Assembly (NCBI RefSeq): GCF_040786275.1
Contig: NZ_JBFMVT010000002.1
Location: forward strand, 1,612,001-1,676,000
From: Buttiauxella gaviniae
GTDB taxonomy: Bacteria > Pseudomonadota > Gammaproteobacteria > Enterobacterales > Enterobacteriaceae
Reading direction: 5' to 3'
Length of the DNA: 64,000 bases
In this document: piece after piece, positions 25,754 through 34,883 of the stretch
How positions within the stretch are numbered: the first letter of the stretch is position 1
Layout of the letters: every line of letters begins with the position of its first letter
The notes under the pieces: model-generated
Told to the model about the DNA's origin: nothing
What the model saw: the letters and a program-made list of their open reading frames with translations, nothing else
Databases searched by the model: none
Position numbers and translations under genes: made by a program

Positions 25754-26254
25754 ATGACTTGTAATGACTCAACCCAAGATAGTGACCCCACCCCAGCCCT
25801 CCCCTTACCAGGGGAGGGAGCAATTAACTCCTCCCCCTGGCAAGGGGGAGGCCGGGAGGGGGTCAGGCCAAAACGCTACACCCACAAAAATAGCCTTTTC
25901 AATTTATCCGCCCACACACTACAGCGTCGTGAACTCCGCAAAAATCTCATGCATCCCGAACGTATTCTTTGGACCCGACTCTGCTGCCAACAATTGGGTA
26001 CTAAATTCCGCCGTCAGCACGGAATCGGCCACTATATTGTCGATTTTTACTGTGCAGAGTTTTCGCTGGTTATAGAGCTGGATGGTGATAGCCACTACCG
26101 TCCCGAAGCGTGGGAATATGACAAACAGCGCGATGCTTTTATGCAGTCCCGGAATATCCGCGTTTTGCGCATTGCTAATAATGAGGTGATCAACAATCTG
26201 GATGGCGTTCTTAGCCATATTATCCGGTTGTTGTCACCCCATGACACTTGCTGA
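25754..26254 (+). CDS. DUF559 (Vsr-like) endonuclease-domain protein
   Basis: A protein of about 166 aa. The C-terminal 115 residues are a DUF559 domain: LRKNLMHPERILWTRL, then KFRRQHGIGHYIVDFYCAEF, LVIELDGDSH and NIRVLRIANNEVINNLDGVL. This fold is shared with the very-short-patch-repair endonuclease; Asp and Glu in VDF and IELDG are likely catalytic. The start is uncertain. From ATG 25754 the N-terminal 40 residues would be coded by a GC-rich palindromic repeat (25784-25868). ATG 25949 would remove part of the domain. It ends one base before the convergent rhaM. Confidence 0.7.
   Translation: MTCNDSTQDSDPTPALPLPGEGAINSSPWQGGGREGVRPKRYTHKNSLFNLSAHTLQRRELRKNLMHPERILWTRLCCQQLGTKFRRQHGIGHYIVDFYCAEFSLVIELDGDSHYRPEAWEYDKQRDAFMQSRNIRVLRIANNEVINNLDGVLSHIIRLLSPHDTC
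25784..25868. repeat. GC-rich double palindrome
   Basis: CCCTCCCC...GGGGAGGG is followed by CTCCCCCTGG...CAAGGGGGAG and ends GGGAGGGGGTCAGGCC. The core GACCCCACCCCA-CCCTCCCCTT recurs at 27767, and a related CCCTCTCCCTTGAGGGAGAGGG palindrome lies at 61190-61227. It seems to be a dispersed intergenic repeat of this genome. Confidence 0.7.
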
Positions 26255-26255
26255 T

Positions 26256-26570
26256 TTACGCTAAATAAAACACTTCTTTTAACTCGGCACTGACCGGGCT
26301 GTTATCGGCATTGCTTGGCATAATTTCGCTCATGTGCTTCCACCAGCGCTGGCACACTTCCGTTTGGGCAACGGCGTTCCAGCGGGCTTCGGACTCAATC
26401 TCTACCGTGGCAAAAAGTAGGTTGCGTTGAGCATCAAGATAAATAGCGTAGTGATGAGCACCGTGCTGTTTAAGTACCGCCTCCAGCTCTGGCCAAATTG
26501 GCGTATGGCGGCGCTGATATTCTTCATGAGCATCGGGATTTACCTGCATGACAAAGGCTTTGCGGATCAT
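26256..26570 (-). CDS. rhaM: L-rhamnose mutarotase
   Basis: A 104-aa dimeric enzyme that interconverts the anomers of L-rhamnose and so speeds entry into Rha[21 protein letters not shown], the His in [10 protein letters not shown] and CQRWWKHM are near-identical to E. coli RhaM. Its start overlaps the stop of the fucO-type gene by 4 bases, so it is the last gene of the extended rha operon. Confidence 0.96.
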   Translation of the reverse strand: MIRKAFVMQVNPDAHEEYQRRHTPIWPELEAVLKQHGAHHYAIYLDAQRNLLFATVEIESEARWNAVAQTEVCQRWWKHMSEIMPSNADNSPVSAELKEVFYLA

Positions 26571-27715
26571 AGCGCCTCCAGATAAAGCTCGCGCACTTCA
26601 TCCCGAGAGGCCACGCGCGGGTTACACGGCGCACAAGGGTCAGCAAGGGCTTTATCCAGCCAGCCTTCGATATCCGCCGTATTGATGCCGAGTTCGCTAA
26701 AGCCGGATGGGATCCCCACGCGAGCGGAAAGTTCACGAATAGCAAGAATAGCCTCAAAGCTGGCCTCTTCTTCGTCCATTTCCTGCGTATCAACCCCCAT
26801 CGCTGCGGCAACTTTCGCAAAACGTGAAACAGCTTTTGGGCGGTTAAAGGCTTCAATGATCGGCAGCAAAATCGCATTACACACGCCGTGCGGCAGGTTG
26901 TGCGTCGCGCCCGGTTGGTGTGCCAGAGCATGCACCAGGCCAAGTCCGGCGCTGTTGAACGCCATGCCCGCGAGGTATTGCCCGTAAGCCATCATTTCGC
27001 GCGCTTCAAGGTTATGCCCGTTATCGACGGCTTTCGGTAACCACTCACTAATCAGGCGAATAGACTCCAGTGCGTTGGCGTCGGTCAGCGGGTGCGCGGC
27101 AACAGAAACATAGGCTTCGATGGCGTGCGTCAGCGCGTCCATGCCGGTTGCCGCCGTCACACTGGCTGGAATATCCAGCATCACGCTCGCGTCATCGACG
27201 GCAATGTCCGGGATCAGATTGGTGTCGATAATCACCTCTTTCACATGGCGCACGGAATCGGTGATCACCGCGTTGCTCGTCATCTCCGCCGCGGTGCCTG
27301 CGGTAGTGTTGATCGCCACCAGCGGAACGCCCGGATGAGTGACTTTGCCCACGCCGGAATAAGCGGTTGATGGGCCTGGGTTTGCCGTCAGGATTTTCAC
27401 CGCTTTGGCGGTATCAATTGGGCTCCCACCGCCAAACGCAATCAGGTAATCACAGCCCGCCGCCTGGTATGCCGCGAAACCTTTTTGCACCAGCTCTTCC
27501 GTCGGGTTCGGGAACACTTCGTCGAACAGTTCGTAAGAAAGCTCGTGCTCATCAAGCGCGGTAAAGAGGCTATCAAGCAGACCCATTTTCACCAGATGCC
27601 CGTCGGTGATAATTAACGCTTTTCCCCAGGGTTTAGCGGCAATTAAATTCACCATATCGCCGATGGCACCCGCGCCGTGAAGGCTGATTTTTGGTAAGGC
27701 CAACATAAAGCTCAT
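26567..27715 (-). CDS. fucO: Iron-dependent lactaldehyde reductase (FucO type) in rha operon
   Basis: A 382-aa group III alcohol dehydrogenase that reduces L-lactaldehyde to 1,2-propanediol with NADH under anaerobic growth. [14 protein letters not shown] is the NAD-binding motif, and [20 protein letters not shown] carries metal-binding histidines. Lactaldehyde is the product of RhaD cleavage, so the gene is in its logical place; in E. coli fucO serves from the fuc locus. I chose ATG 27715, preceded by AAGGAG, over 27775. It overlaps rhaM by 4 bases. Confidence 0.92.
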   Translation of the reverse strand: MSFMLALPKISLHGAGAIGDMVNLIAAKPWGKALIITDGHLVKMGLLDSLFTALDEHELSYELFDEVFPNPTEELVQKGFAAYQAAGCDYLIAFGGGSPIDTAKAVKILTANPGPSTAYSGVGKVTHPGVPLVAINTTAGTAAEMTSNAVITDSVRHVKEVIIDTNLIPDIAVDDASVMLDIPASVTAATGMDALTHAIEAYVSVAAHPLTDANALESIRLISEWLPKAVDNGHNLEAREMMAYGQYLAGMAFNSAGLGLVHALAHQPGATHNLPHGVCNAILLPIIEAFNRPKAVSRFAKVAAAMGVDTQEMDEEEASFEAILAIRELSARVGIPSGFSELGINTADIEGWLDKALADPCAPCNPRVASRDEVRELYLEAL

Positions 27716-27766
27716 TGCTATTCTCCTTAATATTAATGTTGCGAATTCTTTGTCTTGGGCTGCGGC

Positions 27767-27805
27767 GGACCCCACCCCAACCCTCCCCTTTCCAGGGGAG
27801 GGAGC
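27767..27805. repeat. GC-rich palindrome between rhaQ and fucO
   Basis: CCCTCCCC and GGGGAGGG pair around TTTCCA, preceded by GACCCCACCCCAA as in the repeat at 25784. It lies between two operon genes and may act as a processing or attenuation hairpin. Confidence 0.65.
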
Positions 27806-27806
27806 T

Positions 27807-28811
27807 TTAACGCCGTGTCCGTTGCATAATGCGGCGGGTAATAATCGGTAGAGAAATCACGGTAATTAGCATCGCGCCGACAATAATCGACATCACGATG
27901 CCCGGCACATTCAAGAGACTCAGGCCGAACGTGACGAGCCCCATCAGGAACGCGGCGATAATTACGCCCGCCATGCTGCCGGAGCCGCCCAGAATATTGA
28001 CGCCGCCCAGCACCGCCATAGTCACCACGCTCAGCTCCCAACCCATTGCGATGGTCGGTCGCGTACTGCCAAGCCGCGAGGTCAACAGCACCGACGCAAG
28101 CCCCGCCATCACGCCCACCAGCACAAACAGCAGCAGGTTATGGCGTTTCACGTTGATGCCGGAGTACCAGGCACCGGTCGGGTTATTGCCGATGGCGTAT
28201 GTCCGGCGGCCAAAGTTGGTTTTATGCAGCAGGAAAGCAAACAGCGCCCCGAGCACGATAAACAGCGCAAATTCAAACGACAGTGCGCCCCAGACGTAAC
28301 CCTGCCCGAACCACGCGAAACTCTCCGGGTAATGATTAAGCGCCTGATCGCCCAGCAGAATGTAAGTAATGCCCCGGTACAAGCTCATGGTGCCGATGGT
28401 GATCACAATCGAAGAGAGGTTAAAGCGAGTCACCAACAGGCCGTTGAACAAGCCGCAAAGCAGCCCGACGCCCAAGCCGATGCACACTAATCCCGGCGTA
28501 TCGACACCCGCCTGAGCACAAAAGCCCATCACCGTCGAACTCAGTGCAATAGTGGACGCCACGGACAGGTCGATTTCACGGGCGATAATCAGCATCGCCA
28601 TCGGCAGCACGATGATCGCTTTCTCGGTGAAGTTGAATGTGGCGTCCGACAAGTTCCAGATGTTCAGGAAATAGGGGGATGCCAGGGCGTTAACCACAAA
28701 TACCGCCAGCGTCACCGCCAGTAAGAACGACTCCCAGCAGAGTAAACGGCGGAATAACGGAACCGGTGCGACCGGCGGCGGCGTGGAGTCAGAAATCAGC
28801 GTTTTATTCAT
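27807..28811 (-). CDS. rhaQ: Rhamnose ABC transporter permease RhaQ
   Basis: A 334-aa RbsC-type inner-membrane permease with about 8-10 helices. INVKRHNLLLFVLVGVMAGL and GGVNILGGSGSMAGVIIAAF (the EAA-like loop region) are typical of this family. I chose ATG 28811 rather than 28847; it overlaps the end of the other permease by 8 bases. It forms the channel together with the product of 28804-29811. The call as rhamnose-specific comes from its place in the rha operon and its likeness to Rhizobium RhaQ. Confidence 0.88.
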   Translation of the reverse strand: MNKTLISDSTPPPVAPVPLFRRLLCWESFLLAVTLAVFVVNALASPYFLNIWNLSDATFNFTEKAIIVLPMAMLIIAREIDLSVASTIALSSTVMGFCAQAGVDTPGLVCIGLGVGLLCGLFNGLLVTRFNLSSIVITIGTMSLYRGITYILLGDQALNHYPESFAWFGQGYVWGALSFEFALFIVLGALFAFLLHKTNFGRRTYAIGNNPTGAWYSGINVKRHNLLLFVLVGVMAGLASVLLTSRLGSTRPTIAMGWELSVVTMAVLGGVNILGGSGSMAGVIIAAFLMGLVTFGLSLLNVPGIVMSIIVGAMLITVISLPIITRRIMQRTRR

Positions 28812-29811
28812 GGCCCACGACCTCCTTTTGTCGGGAGAGCGCAACATCGCGCAAAATCAGCCGCCCTTTGCGTTTATTGCCGCGTTCGTTCAGGAACACC
28901 GCCACCACAATGACCGCCCCGGAAATCGCCATTTGCCAGAACGGCGAAACGCCAATCACCGGCAGCGCATTGTTGATCACGCCAAGGAACAGCGCGCCAA
29001 ACAAGCAGCCAAGCACGCGACCGATGCCGCCCATCGTGCTGATGCCGCCGATCACACAGGCAGCGACAATTTGCAGCTCGAAACCATTGGCAACGTCGAC
29101 ATACGCCACAGCAAAACGAGAAATCCACAGATAACCGCAGAACCCCGCCAGCGCGCCGGAAAGACTGAAGCTGATGAACTGCATTTTTCCCGCGTTGATG
29201 CCAGTGTAATACGCCGCCGTCGCGTTGCCGCCCGCGGTGTACATCGCCCGTCCGGTGCGGCTGTAACGCAAGAAATAGCCGACCAGTAAAAGTGCCGCCA
29301 CCGCACACCAGCTTAATAGCGGCATGCCTAAAACCACCGCACGCGGCAGCCCGAGGAAATCGCTACTCATTTGATGGGCGTTAATCCAGCCGCCGTTTGA
29401 GAGCAGGAAAATAATGCCGCGATAAATGCTCATGGTGCCGAGCGTGACGACGATCGCCGGAATGCCGAGTTTCCAGACCAGCAAACCGTTAATCATGCCC
29501 ATCACCAGGCCGAGTACCGTTGCCAATACCAGCAGCGCCAGGACCGGAATTTGTGGGTAGTGGAAGTTAAGGAGCGCGACAATCATGCCGGTCAGCGCCA
29601 GGTTCGCCGCCATCGACAAATCAATGCCTTTGGTGAGCAGCACCATCATCTGGCCGAGGGCGAGAATGATCAGAATCGAGGTGTCGTTGAACATCTCCAC
29701 CAGATTGCCCGGCGCGAGAAACGACGGTACCCGGCTGCCAATGCCGAGCGCCATCAATACGATGACCCCGGCCAGAAGAAATTCACGGTGTTTGAGCAGG
29801 GTTTGCCACAT
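28804..29811 (-). CDS. rhaP: Rhamnose ABC transporter permease RhaP
   Basis: A 335-aa RbsC-type permease with about 8-10 hydrophobic helices. INAGKMQFISFSLSGALAGF and GGISTMGGIGRVLGCLFGAL match the conserved loops of the sibling permease. It starts with an ATG that shares its A with the TAA stop of the ATPase gene and overlaps rhaQ by 8 bases, so the transporter genes are translationally coupled. Which sibling is P and which is Q follows the Rhizobium order and is a naming choice. Confidence 0.88.
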   Translation of the reverse strand: MWQTLLKHREFLLAGVIVLMALGIGSRVPSFLAPGNLVEMFNDTSILIILALGQMMVLLTKGIDLSMAANLALTGMIVALLNFHYPQIPVLALLVLATVLGLVMGMINGLLVWKLGIPAIVVTLGTMSIYRGIIFLLSNGGWINAHQMSSDFLGLPRAVVLGMPLLSWCAVAALLLVGYFLRYSRTGRAMYTAGGNATAAYYTGINAGKMQFISFSLSGALAGFCGYLWISRFAVAYVDVANGFELQIVAACVIGGISTMGGIGRVLGCLFGALFLGVINNALPVIGVSPFWQMAISGAVIVVAVFLNERGNKRKGRLILRDVALSRQKEVVGHE

Positions 29812-31322
29812 TATGCTGCCTCCTCTCGCGAGCCGCTGGCGGCGCTGACAATCGTTTCTGCCGTCGCTTCACCGGCCTGGTATTCGGCAACCATCAATCC
29901 TTCGTGCATCACGATAATACGGTCAGCCATGCCCATCACTTCCGGCAATTCTGACGACACCATAATCACCGCCAGCCCCTGCCCGACCAGCTCAGACATA
30001 AACTGATGCACCGCCGCTTTCGAGCCGATATCAATGCCTTTGGTCGGCTCATCGAGAATGATCACCGTCGGCTGCGTTGCCAGCCATTTACCGATGACGA
30101 CTTTTTGTTGATTGCCGCCCGAAAGCGTTTCAACCGGCTGTTTCCAGCTAAAAGCCTTCACCTGCAAGCGTTTGGCATATTCGTCGGCAAGCGCCCATTC
30201 CCGCGCCTCGTTTAACACCCCGCGCGGGTTAAGACGGCTTAACTGCGGCAGGCTGATGTTCTGGTAAATCGGCAATTCGATAATCGCGCCCTGCTTCTGG
30301 CGCTCTTCCGGCACGCAGACAATCCCGGCTTTGATGGCATCGGCTGGCTGGCGGAACTGCATGATTTTGCCGTTTAAACGAATTTCACCGTGGCTTGGGT
30401 GAGAAACGCCGGAAAGCGCCTGCATAAGCTCGGTGCGCCCGGCCCCCACCAGGCCATAAAATCCGAGGATTTCTCCTTTACGCAGTTGGAAATTGATATG
30501 GGCGAACTCGGTCGGATGGCAGAGATCTTTTACCTCCAGCACCACGTCGCCTGGCTCGCAGTTCACTTTCGGGAAGGCGTGAGTGATTTCGCGCCCAACC
30601 ATCATGGTGACCATTCGCTCTTCGGTTATTTCATTGATTTGCCCGGAGCTGATGTACACCCCGTCGCGCAGAATGGTGTAGTGATCGGCAATGGCAAAAA
30701 TCTCGTCAAATTTGTGGGAGATAAACAGAATCGCTTTTCCCTCAGCTTTGAGCCGTTCAACGATCTGATAAAACTCAACGATTTCATGCTGAGAAAGTGC
30801 GGCGGTCGGTTCGTCGAGAATCACGACTTGCGCTTCAAACGACAGCGCTCGCGCAATCGCCACCATATGGCGCTGGGCAATACTGAGTGTTTTGAGCGTG
30901 GCGCGTGGATTAATTGGCACTTCAAGGCGGGTGAGGATTTCCTGCGCTTTTTGGTGCATCGCAGGCCAGTCGAGCTTTTTGAAGAGGCCGCGATACAAAT
31001 AGTGGCCGACAAAAATGTTTTCGGTCACCGTCAATTCATCGAACAGCACCGTTTCCTGGTGAATCGCCGTGATGCCGACTTTGTGCGCCGCTTCCGGATT
31101 GGGCAGCGTTATCGGTATCGCTTTATAGAGCAGCTCGCCCTCTTCCGGCTGATAAATCCCGGTCATCACTTTGACCAGCGTGGATTTTCCCGCGCCGTTT
31201 TCACCGATTAGCGCCGTGACTTTCCCCGGCCACAAATCGAGATGAACATTTTCAAGGGCGCGAACGCCGGGGAACACTTTGGTGATCCCCTTCAGGGAGA
31301 GCAATGGTGTTGAGTCTGTCAT
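29811..31322 (-). CDS. Rhamnose ABC transporter ATPase, two nucleotide-binding domains
   Basis: A 503-aa sugar-type ABC ATPase with two fused domains. The first has Walker A GENGAGKST (about residues 37-45), signature LSIAQRHM and Walker B VVILDEPT. The second has a degenerate Walker A (GLVGAGRTELM), as usual in this family, with signature LSGGNQQKV and Walker B VIILDEPT. It powers RhaP/RhaQ. In Rhizobium this gene is named rhaT, which clashes with the unrelated enterobacterial symporter rhaT also present here. ATG 31322 was chosen because GGGGAA precedes it. Confidence 0.92.
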   Translation of the reverse strand: MTDSTPLLSLKGITKVFPGVRALENVHLDLWPGKVTALIGENGAGKSTLVKVMTGIYQPEEGELLYKAIPITLPNPEAAHKVGITAIHQETVLFDELTVTENIFVGHYLYRGLFKKLDWPAMHQKAQEILTRLEVPINPRATLKTLSIAQRHMVAIARALSFEAQVVILDEPTAALSQHEIVEFYQIVERLKAEGKAILFISHKFDEIFAIADHYTILRDGVYISSGQINEITEERMVTMMVGREITHAFPKVNCEPGDVVLEVKDLCHPTEFAHINFQLRKGEILGFYGLVGAGRTELMQALSGVSHPSHGEIRLNGKIMQFRQPADAIKAGIVCVPEERQKQGAIIELPIYQNISLPQLSRLNPRGVLNEAREWALADEYAKRLQVKAFSWKQPVETLSGGNQQKVVIGKWLATQPTVIILDEPTKGIDIGSKAAVHQFMSELVGQGLAVIMVSSELPEVMGMADRIIVMHEGLMVAEYQAGEATAETIVSAASGSREEAA

Positions 31323-31343
31323 GATAAGTTCCCCATCCAAAAT

Positions 31344-31415
31344 GGTGGATGGCGCGAACGCTTATCCACCCTACGTTTGGCCTTTGTAGGGCGGGTAAGC
31401 AAAGCGTCACCCGCC
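31344..31415. repeat. REP-type palindromic repeat pair
   Basis: GGTGGATGGCGCG...GCTTATCCACC is followed by GGGCGGGTAAGC...GTCACCCGCC. The two inverted units lie between the binding-protein and ATPase genes of the ABC system and may stabilise the upstream mRNA, giving more binding protein. Confidence 0.8.
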
Positions 31416-31424
31416 AATACCCAG

Positions 31425-32417
31425 TCAGAATATTTTGGAGAATTTATCGATGTTACTGGCATCATAAACAAACGGCTCAGCCATCGCGCCGCTGCCGTCC
31501 GCATCCAGTTTTACTTTACCCAGTTTGCCCATGCTGGCTTCGGTTTTTGTGGCACTTCCTTTCACTAAATCGTCAGCCAGGTAAGTGGCGGCGTAGCCCA
31601 GATCAATCGGGTTCCAGATGGCGAAACTTTTCGAGGCACCGGATTTCACCGCGCCCGCCATTTCAGACGGCAGGCCCAGGCCAGTCACATAAACTTTGCC
31701 GATTTTGCCCTGATCTTTTACCGCCTGCGCCGCCGCAACAATCCCGACGGACGAAGGCGAAACGATCACTTTTAAATCGGGATAGGACTTCAGCAGGCCC
31801 ACGGTTTCGCGGTAGCTTTTATCAGAAAGATCATCGCCATAAGCGACGGTCACCAGATTGATGGACGGGTACTTAGGCAGCACCTTTTTCATCTCCTCAA
31901 TCCAGATGTTCTGGTTTGTGGAGGTTGGTGTCGCGCTAAGAATCGCCACATCACCTTTTTCTACGTTCATCGCTTTTAACGCATCTGCGGCGAGCTTGAC
32001 GTTGGTTTCGCCAATTAACGCGTTATTGGAAGGATTGAGATGGATCTGGCGGCCTTCTTTCGCCACGCCTGAATCCCAGGAAACAACTTTAATCCCGCGC
32101 TGCATGGCCTTTTTCAGCACCGGAACCAGCGCGTCAGGGTCATTGGCAGAAATAGCGATGGCATCAACACCTTGGGCGATCAAGCCGTTGAGAACTTCAA
32201 TTTGCGCTTCGGCGGTTGTGGTGGTGGGGCCGGTATAAATGACCTTCACATCCCCCAACTCTTTGGCGGCCTCTTGCGCCCCCACGTTTGCGGCTTCAAA
32301 GAACCCATTGCCGAGTGACTTTGCCACCAGGGCAATTTTCACTTCAGCAAAGGCAGAGCTGGACAGCGCCAGTGCGACAACGGTAAGCGTACAACCTAAT
32401 ATTGCTTTAGTTTTCAT
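31425..32417 (-). CDS. Periplasmic rhamnose-binding protein of ABC transporter
   Basis: A 330-aa substrate-binding protein of the ribose/AI-2-binding class (peripBP_4). The signal peptide MKTKAILG...SSSAFA is cut near residue 24. GFFEAANVGAQEAAKELG and LIAQGVDAIAISANDPDALV are typical of the first lobe. It captures sugar for the RhaP/RhaQ/ATPase complex coded just downstream. It lies between rhaD and the ATPase gene, separated from the latter by a REP pair and from rhaD by a YPAL-like repeat. In Rhizobium the gene is rhaS, a name used here for the regulator. Confidence 0.92.
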   Translation of the reverse strand: MKTKAILGCTLTVVALALSSSAFAEVKIALVAKSLGNGFFEAANVGAQEAAKELGDVKVIYTGPTTTTAEAQIEVLNGLIAQGVDAIAISANDPDALVPVLKKAMQRGIKVVSWDSGVAKEGRQIHLNPSNNALIGETNVKLAADALKAMNVEKGDVAILSATPTSTNQNIWIEEMKKVLPKYPSINLVTVAYGDDLSDKSYRETVGLLKSYPDLKVIVSPSSVGIVAAAQAVKDQGKIGKVYVTGLGLPSEMAGAVKSGASKSFAIWNPIDLGYAATYLADDLVKGSATKTEASMGKLGKVKLDADGSGAMAEPFVYDASNIDKFSKIF

Positions 32418-32436
32418 TGCTTGTACTCCGATGTAT

Positions 32437-32558
32437 CCCCGCCATATTTCAAGTTGTTGGTGCGTTGGCTGCTCGCCTTCACCCCAGTCACATAGCTATC
32501 TATGCTCCCGGGGACTCATGCGCTTGCCGCCTTCCCACAACTCGAACTATTTTGGGGA
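32437..32558. repeat. YPAL-like imperfect palindromic repeat, copy 2
   Basis: About 120 bases with inverted ends TTTCAAGTTG and CAACTCGAACTATTTT and a core CACCCCAGTCAC shared with the copy at 5136-5250. It lies in the 253-base gap between rhaD and the binding-protein gene. Confidence 0.62.
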
Positions 32559-32598
32559 GGATGTAGGGTTTGCAGGTTTTTTTTATTATGTCGAGCTT

Positions 32599-32628
32599 GT
32601 CGGATGACGCTTCGCTTATCCGACCTAC
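32599..32628. repeat. REP-type palindrome
   Basis: GTCGGATGACGC...GCTTATCCGAC hairpin, of the same family as the units at 33537 and 37548, directly after the YPAL-like copy. Confidence 0.75.
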
Positions 32629-32670
32629 TATTGCCCGGTGTTTGTATCAAAAGCGTCCACCGTTACAGAT

Positions 32671-33495
32671 TTACAGCTCCAATGCGCTTGCTAATGGGGT
32701 CACGCCAAAACGTTTACCGAGGGCGATAAGCTCGTCACGACTGATGGTTTGCTTCATGCCCCCCATCGAAATGACTTTTACCAGCACTTCGGCTGACTTC
32801 TCGGCGGTATCGATTAGACCAAATGCTTCATCAAGCGTTGGGCCGCTACCGAATACCCCGTGGAACGGCCACAGCACCAGCGAGTGTTTTGCCATCTCAC
32901 CCGCCGTTGCGTTGCCAATTTCGTCGGTACCCGGCACCATCCACGGCAGAATGCCCACGCCGTCCGGGAACACCACCAGGCATTCGGTGCTGCCTTCCCA
33001 CAGTTTGCGGGTGATAACGTCGGTGTCGTTTTCCAGCACGTAGGTCAAGGCGATCAGGTTGGTGGCGTGGCAGTGCATAATCACGCGATCTTTCCCGCCC
33101 GTCGTTTTGATGCGAACGCTATGTGACTGGAAGTGTGACGCAAGCTCAGAGGTCGGCACCGCTTCGTTCTCAAGCCCCCACAAAATGTGGTAGCCCGTAC
33201 CGCGGTTGTCCACTTTCACCACGCCAATATTTGCTGCCGGATCGAGTTGTACGTTGCGGAAGAATTTCCCGGAACCGGTGACGATAAACGGCGTGTTCGC
33301 CAGATCAGGCATCGGCTGGCTTAATGCGATGTAACGTGGAGAAGCATGGAAATCGGCCTGGAATGGCGCGATATCCGCTTCATCCAGACGCATTGTGATG
33401 TTGCCGCCGTTACGTTCATCCCAGCCTTTCAGCCAGGCATCGCTCGTTGCTTTGATCATGCCTTCTACAAACCAGGCGTTAAGGATGTTCTGCAT
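32671..33495 (-). CDS. rhaD: Rhamnulose-1-phosphate aldolase
   Basis: A 274-aa zinc-dependent class II aldolase that splits L-rhamnulose 1-phosphate into dihydroxyacetone phosphate and L-lactaldehyde. The [11 protein letters not shown] segment supplies two zinc-binding histidines, and [17 protein letters not shown] and [12 protein letters not shown] are family blocks. Length and sequence match E. coli RhaD. It follows rhaA after 128 bases that hold a REP pair. Confidence 0.97.
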   Translation of the reverse strand: MQNILNAWFVEGMIKATSDAWLKGWDERNGGNITMRLDEADIAPFQADFHASPRYIALSQPMPDLANTPFIVTGSGKFFRNVQLDPAANIGVVKVDNRGTGYHILWGLENEAVPTSELASHFQSHSVRIKTTGGKDRVIMHCHATNLIALTYVLENDTDVITRKLWEGSTECLVVFPDGVGILPWMVPGTDEIGNATAGEMAKHSLVLWPFHGVFGSGPTLDEAFGLIDTAEKSAEVLVKVISMGGMKQTISRDELIALGKRFGVTPLASALEL

Positions 33496-33536
33496 AGTGT
33501 TGTGATTCCTTTATCTTTAATTGTCGGCAGGGGTGG

Positions 33537-33613
33537 GTCGGATGGCGCTTACGCTTATCCGACCTTCATCAGCTCAACCTTCGTAGGGTGGATAAGCGAT
33601 AGCGCCATCCACC
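33537..33613. repeat. REP-type palindromic repeat pair between rhaA and rhaD
   Basis: GGTCGGATGGCGC...GCTTATCCGACC and GGGTGGATAAGC...GCGCCATCCACC form two opposed hairpins (BIME-like). Confidence 0.8.
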
Positions 33614-33623
33614 GCCTGATTCA

Positions 33624-34883
33624 TTAACTGCGTTGGCTTAAAACGTCTTTTTCATAATGACGAACCGCATCCAGCCACTGGGCATCAACCGGCGTATCAT
33701 TGCGCTGGCAATACATCTCCCAGACCGCAGCCCACGGCAGCGATTTCTGTTCTTCCAGCAACGCCAGGCGCGCGGTGTAATCGCCCTCAAGCTCCATCTG
33801 ACGCAGCGTTTCAGTCGGCTCCAGCAACGCACGCAGCAGCGCTTTTTTCATGTTGCGCGTGCCGATAACCCACGCGGCAATGCGGTTGATAGATGCGTCG
33901 AAGAAATCCAGGCCGATGTGTACGCGGTCGAACAGGTCGTGGCGGATAATTTCGCTGGCGATGGCCTGGGTTTCGTCATCAAGCAGCACCACATGGTCGC
34001 TGTCCCAACGAACCGGACGGCTGACGTGCAGCAGCAGGCGCGGCACGTAGAGCATGGCGCTGGAGATTTTGTCTGAGATCACTTCGGTTGGATGGAAGTG
34101 GCCCGCATCCAGGCACAGCGCGGTCTGGCGGCTGGTGGCGTAACCAAAATAGAACTCGTTGGAACCCACGGTGTAGCTTTCCGCGCCGATGCCGAACAGC
34201 TTGCTTTCAACCGCGTCGATATGATGTTGCGGGTTGAGTTTTTCGCTCATCGCTTCGTCGAGAGCCGCCACCAAACGCTGGCGCGGTGCGAGGCGGTCAA
34301 CCGTGATGTCTTTCATGCCATCCGGGATCCAGATGTTCATCACCGAAGGTGTACCCAGTTGCTCGCCGAAATAAGCAGACACTTTGCGGCTGGCTTTAAC
34401 ATGGTCAATCCAGAACTGGCGGATTTCATCGTTGGCGTGAGAGAGCGTGAAACCATCGGCGCTTAGCGGGTGCGAGAAGCATGACGGGTTGAAATCGAGG
34501 CCCAGTTTGTTGGCTTTCGCCCATTCCACCCAGTTTTTGAAGTGTTCTGGTTTGATTTTATCCCGGGCGACCGGCTGGTCTGATTCCAGATAAATAGCGT
34601 GTAGATTCAGGCGTTTTGGGCCAGGGATCAGGCTTAATGCGCGTTCCAGATCCGAGCGTAATTCATGTGCATTACGCGCTTTTCCCGGATAATTCCCCGT
34701 CGCCTGAATCCCGCCGCTCAGCGTGCCTTCCGGATTTTCGAACCCGGCAACATCATCGCCCTGCCAGCAGTGCATAGAAACCGGCAAACGATCGAGCTGT
34801 TGCAGTGCGGCTTCAACATCAACACCGACAGCAGCAAAGCGCTGTTTTGCCAGTTCCCAGGCTTTTTCAAGAGATGTGGTCAT
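33624..34883 (-). CDS. rhaA: L-rhamnose isomerase
   Basis: A 419-aa Mn-dependent isomerase converting L-rhamnose to L-rhamnulose. [30 protein letters not shown] and [18 protein letters not shown] (metal-binding Asp and His) match E. coli RhaA. The start [16 protein letters not shown] at 34883 overlaps the rhaB stop by 4 bases and is preferred over the in-frame ATG at 34889. Confidence 0.97.
   Translation of the reverse strand: MTTSLEKAWELAKQRFAAVGVDVEAALQQLDRLPVSMHCWQGDDVAGFENPEGTLSGGIQATGNYPGKARNAHELRSDLERALSLIPGPKRLNLHAIYLESDQPVARDKIKPEHFKNWVEWAKANKLGLDFNPSCFSHPLSADGFTLSHANDEIRQFWIDHVKASRKVSAYFGEQLGTPSVMNIWIPDGMKDITVDRLAPRQRLVAALDEAMSEKLNPQHHIDAVESKLFGIGAESYTVGSNEFYFGYATSRQTALCLDAGHFHPTEVISDKISSAMLYVPRLLLHVSRPVRWDSDHVVLLDDETQAIASEIIRHDLFDRVHIGLDFFDASINRIAAWVIGTRNMKKALLRALLEPTETLRQMELEGDYTARLALLEEQKSLPWAAVWEMYCQRNDTPVDAQWLDAVRHYEKDVLSQRS

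Noticed and set aside
30390-31211. 273-codon open frame opposite the rhamnose ABC ATPase gene
   Set aside because: Shadow of the real gene on the minus strand; no start signals and no recognisable domain.
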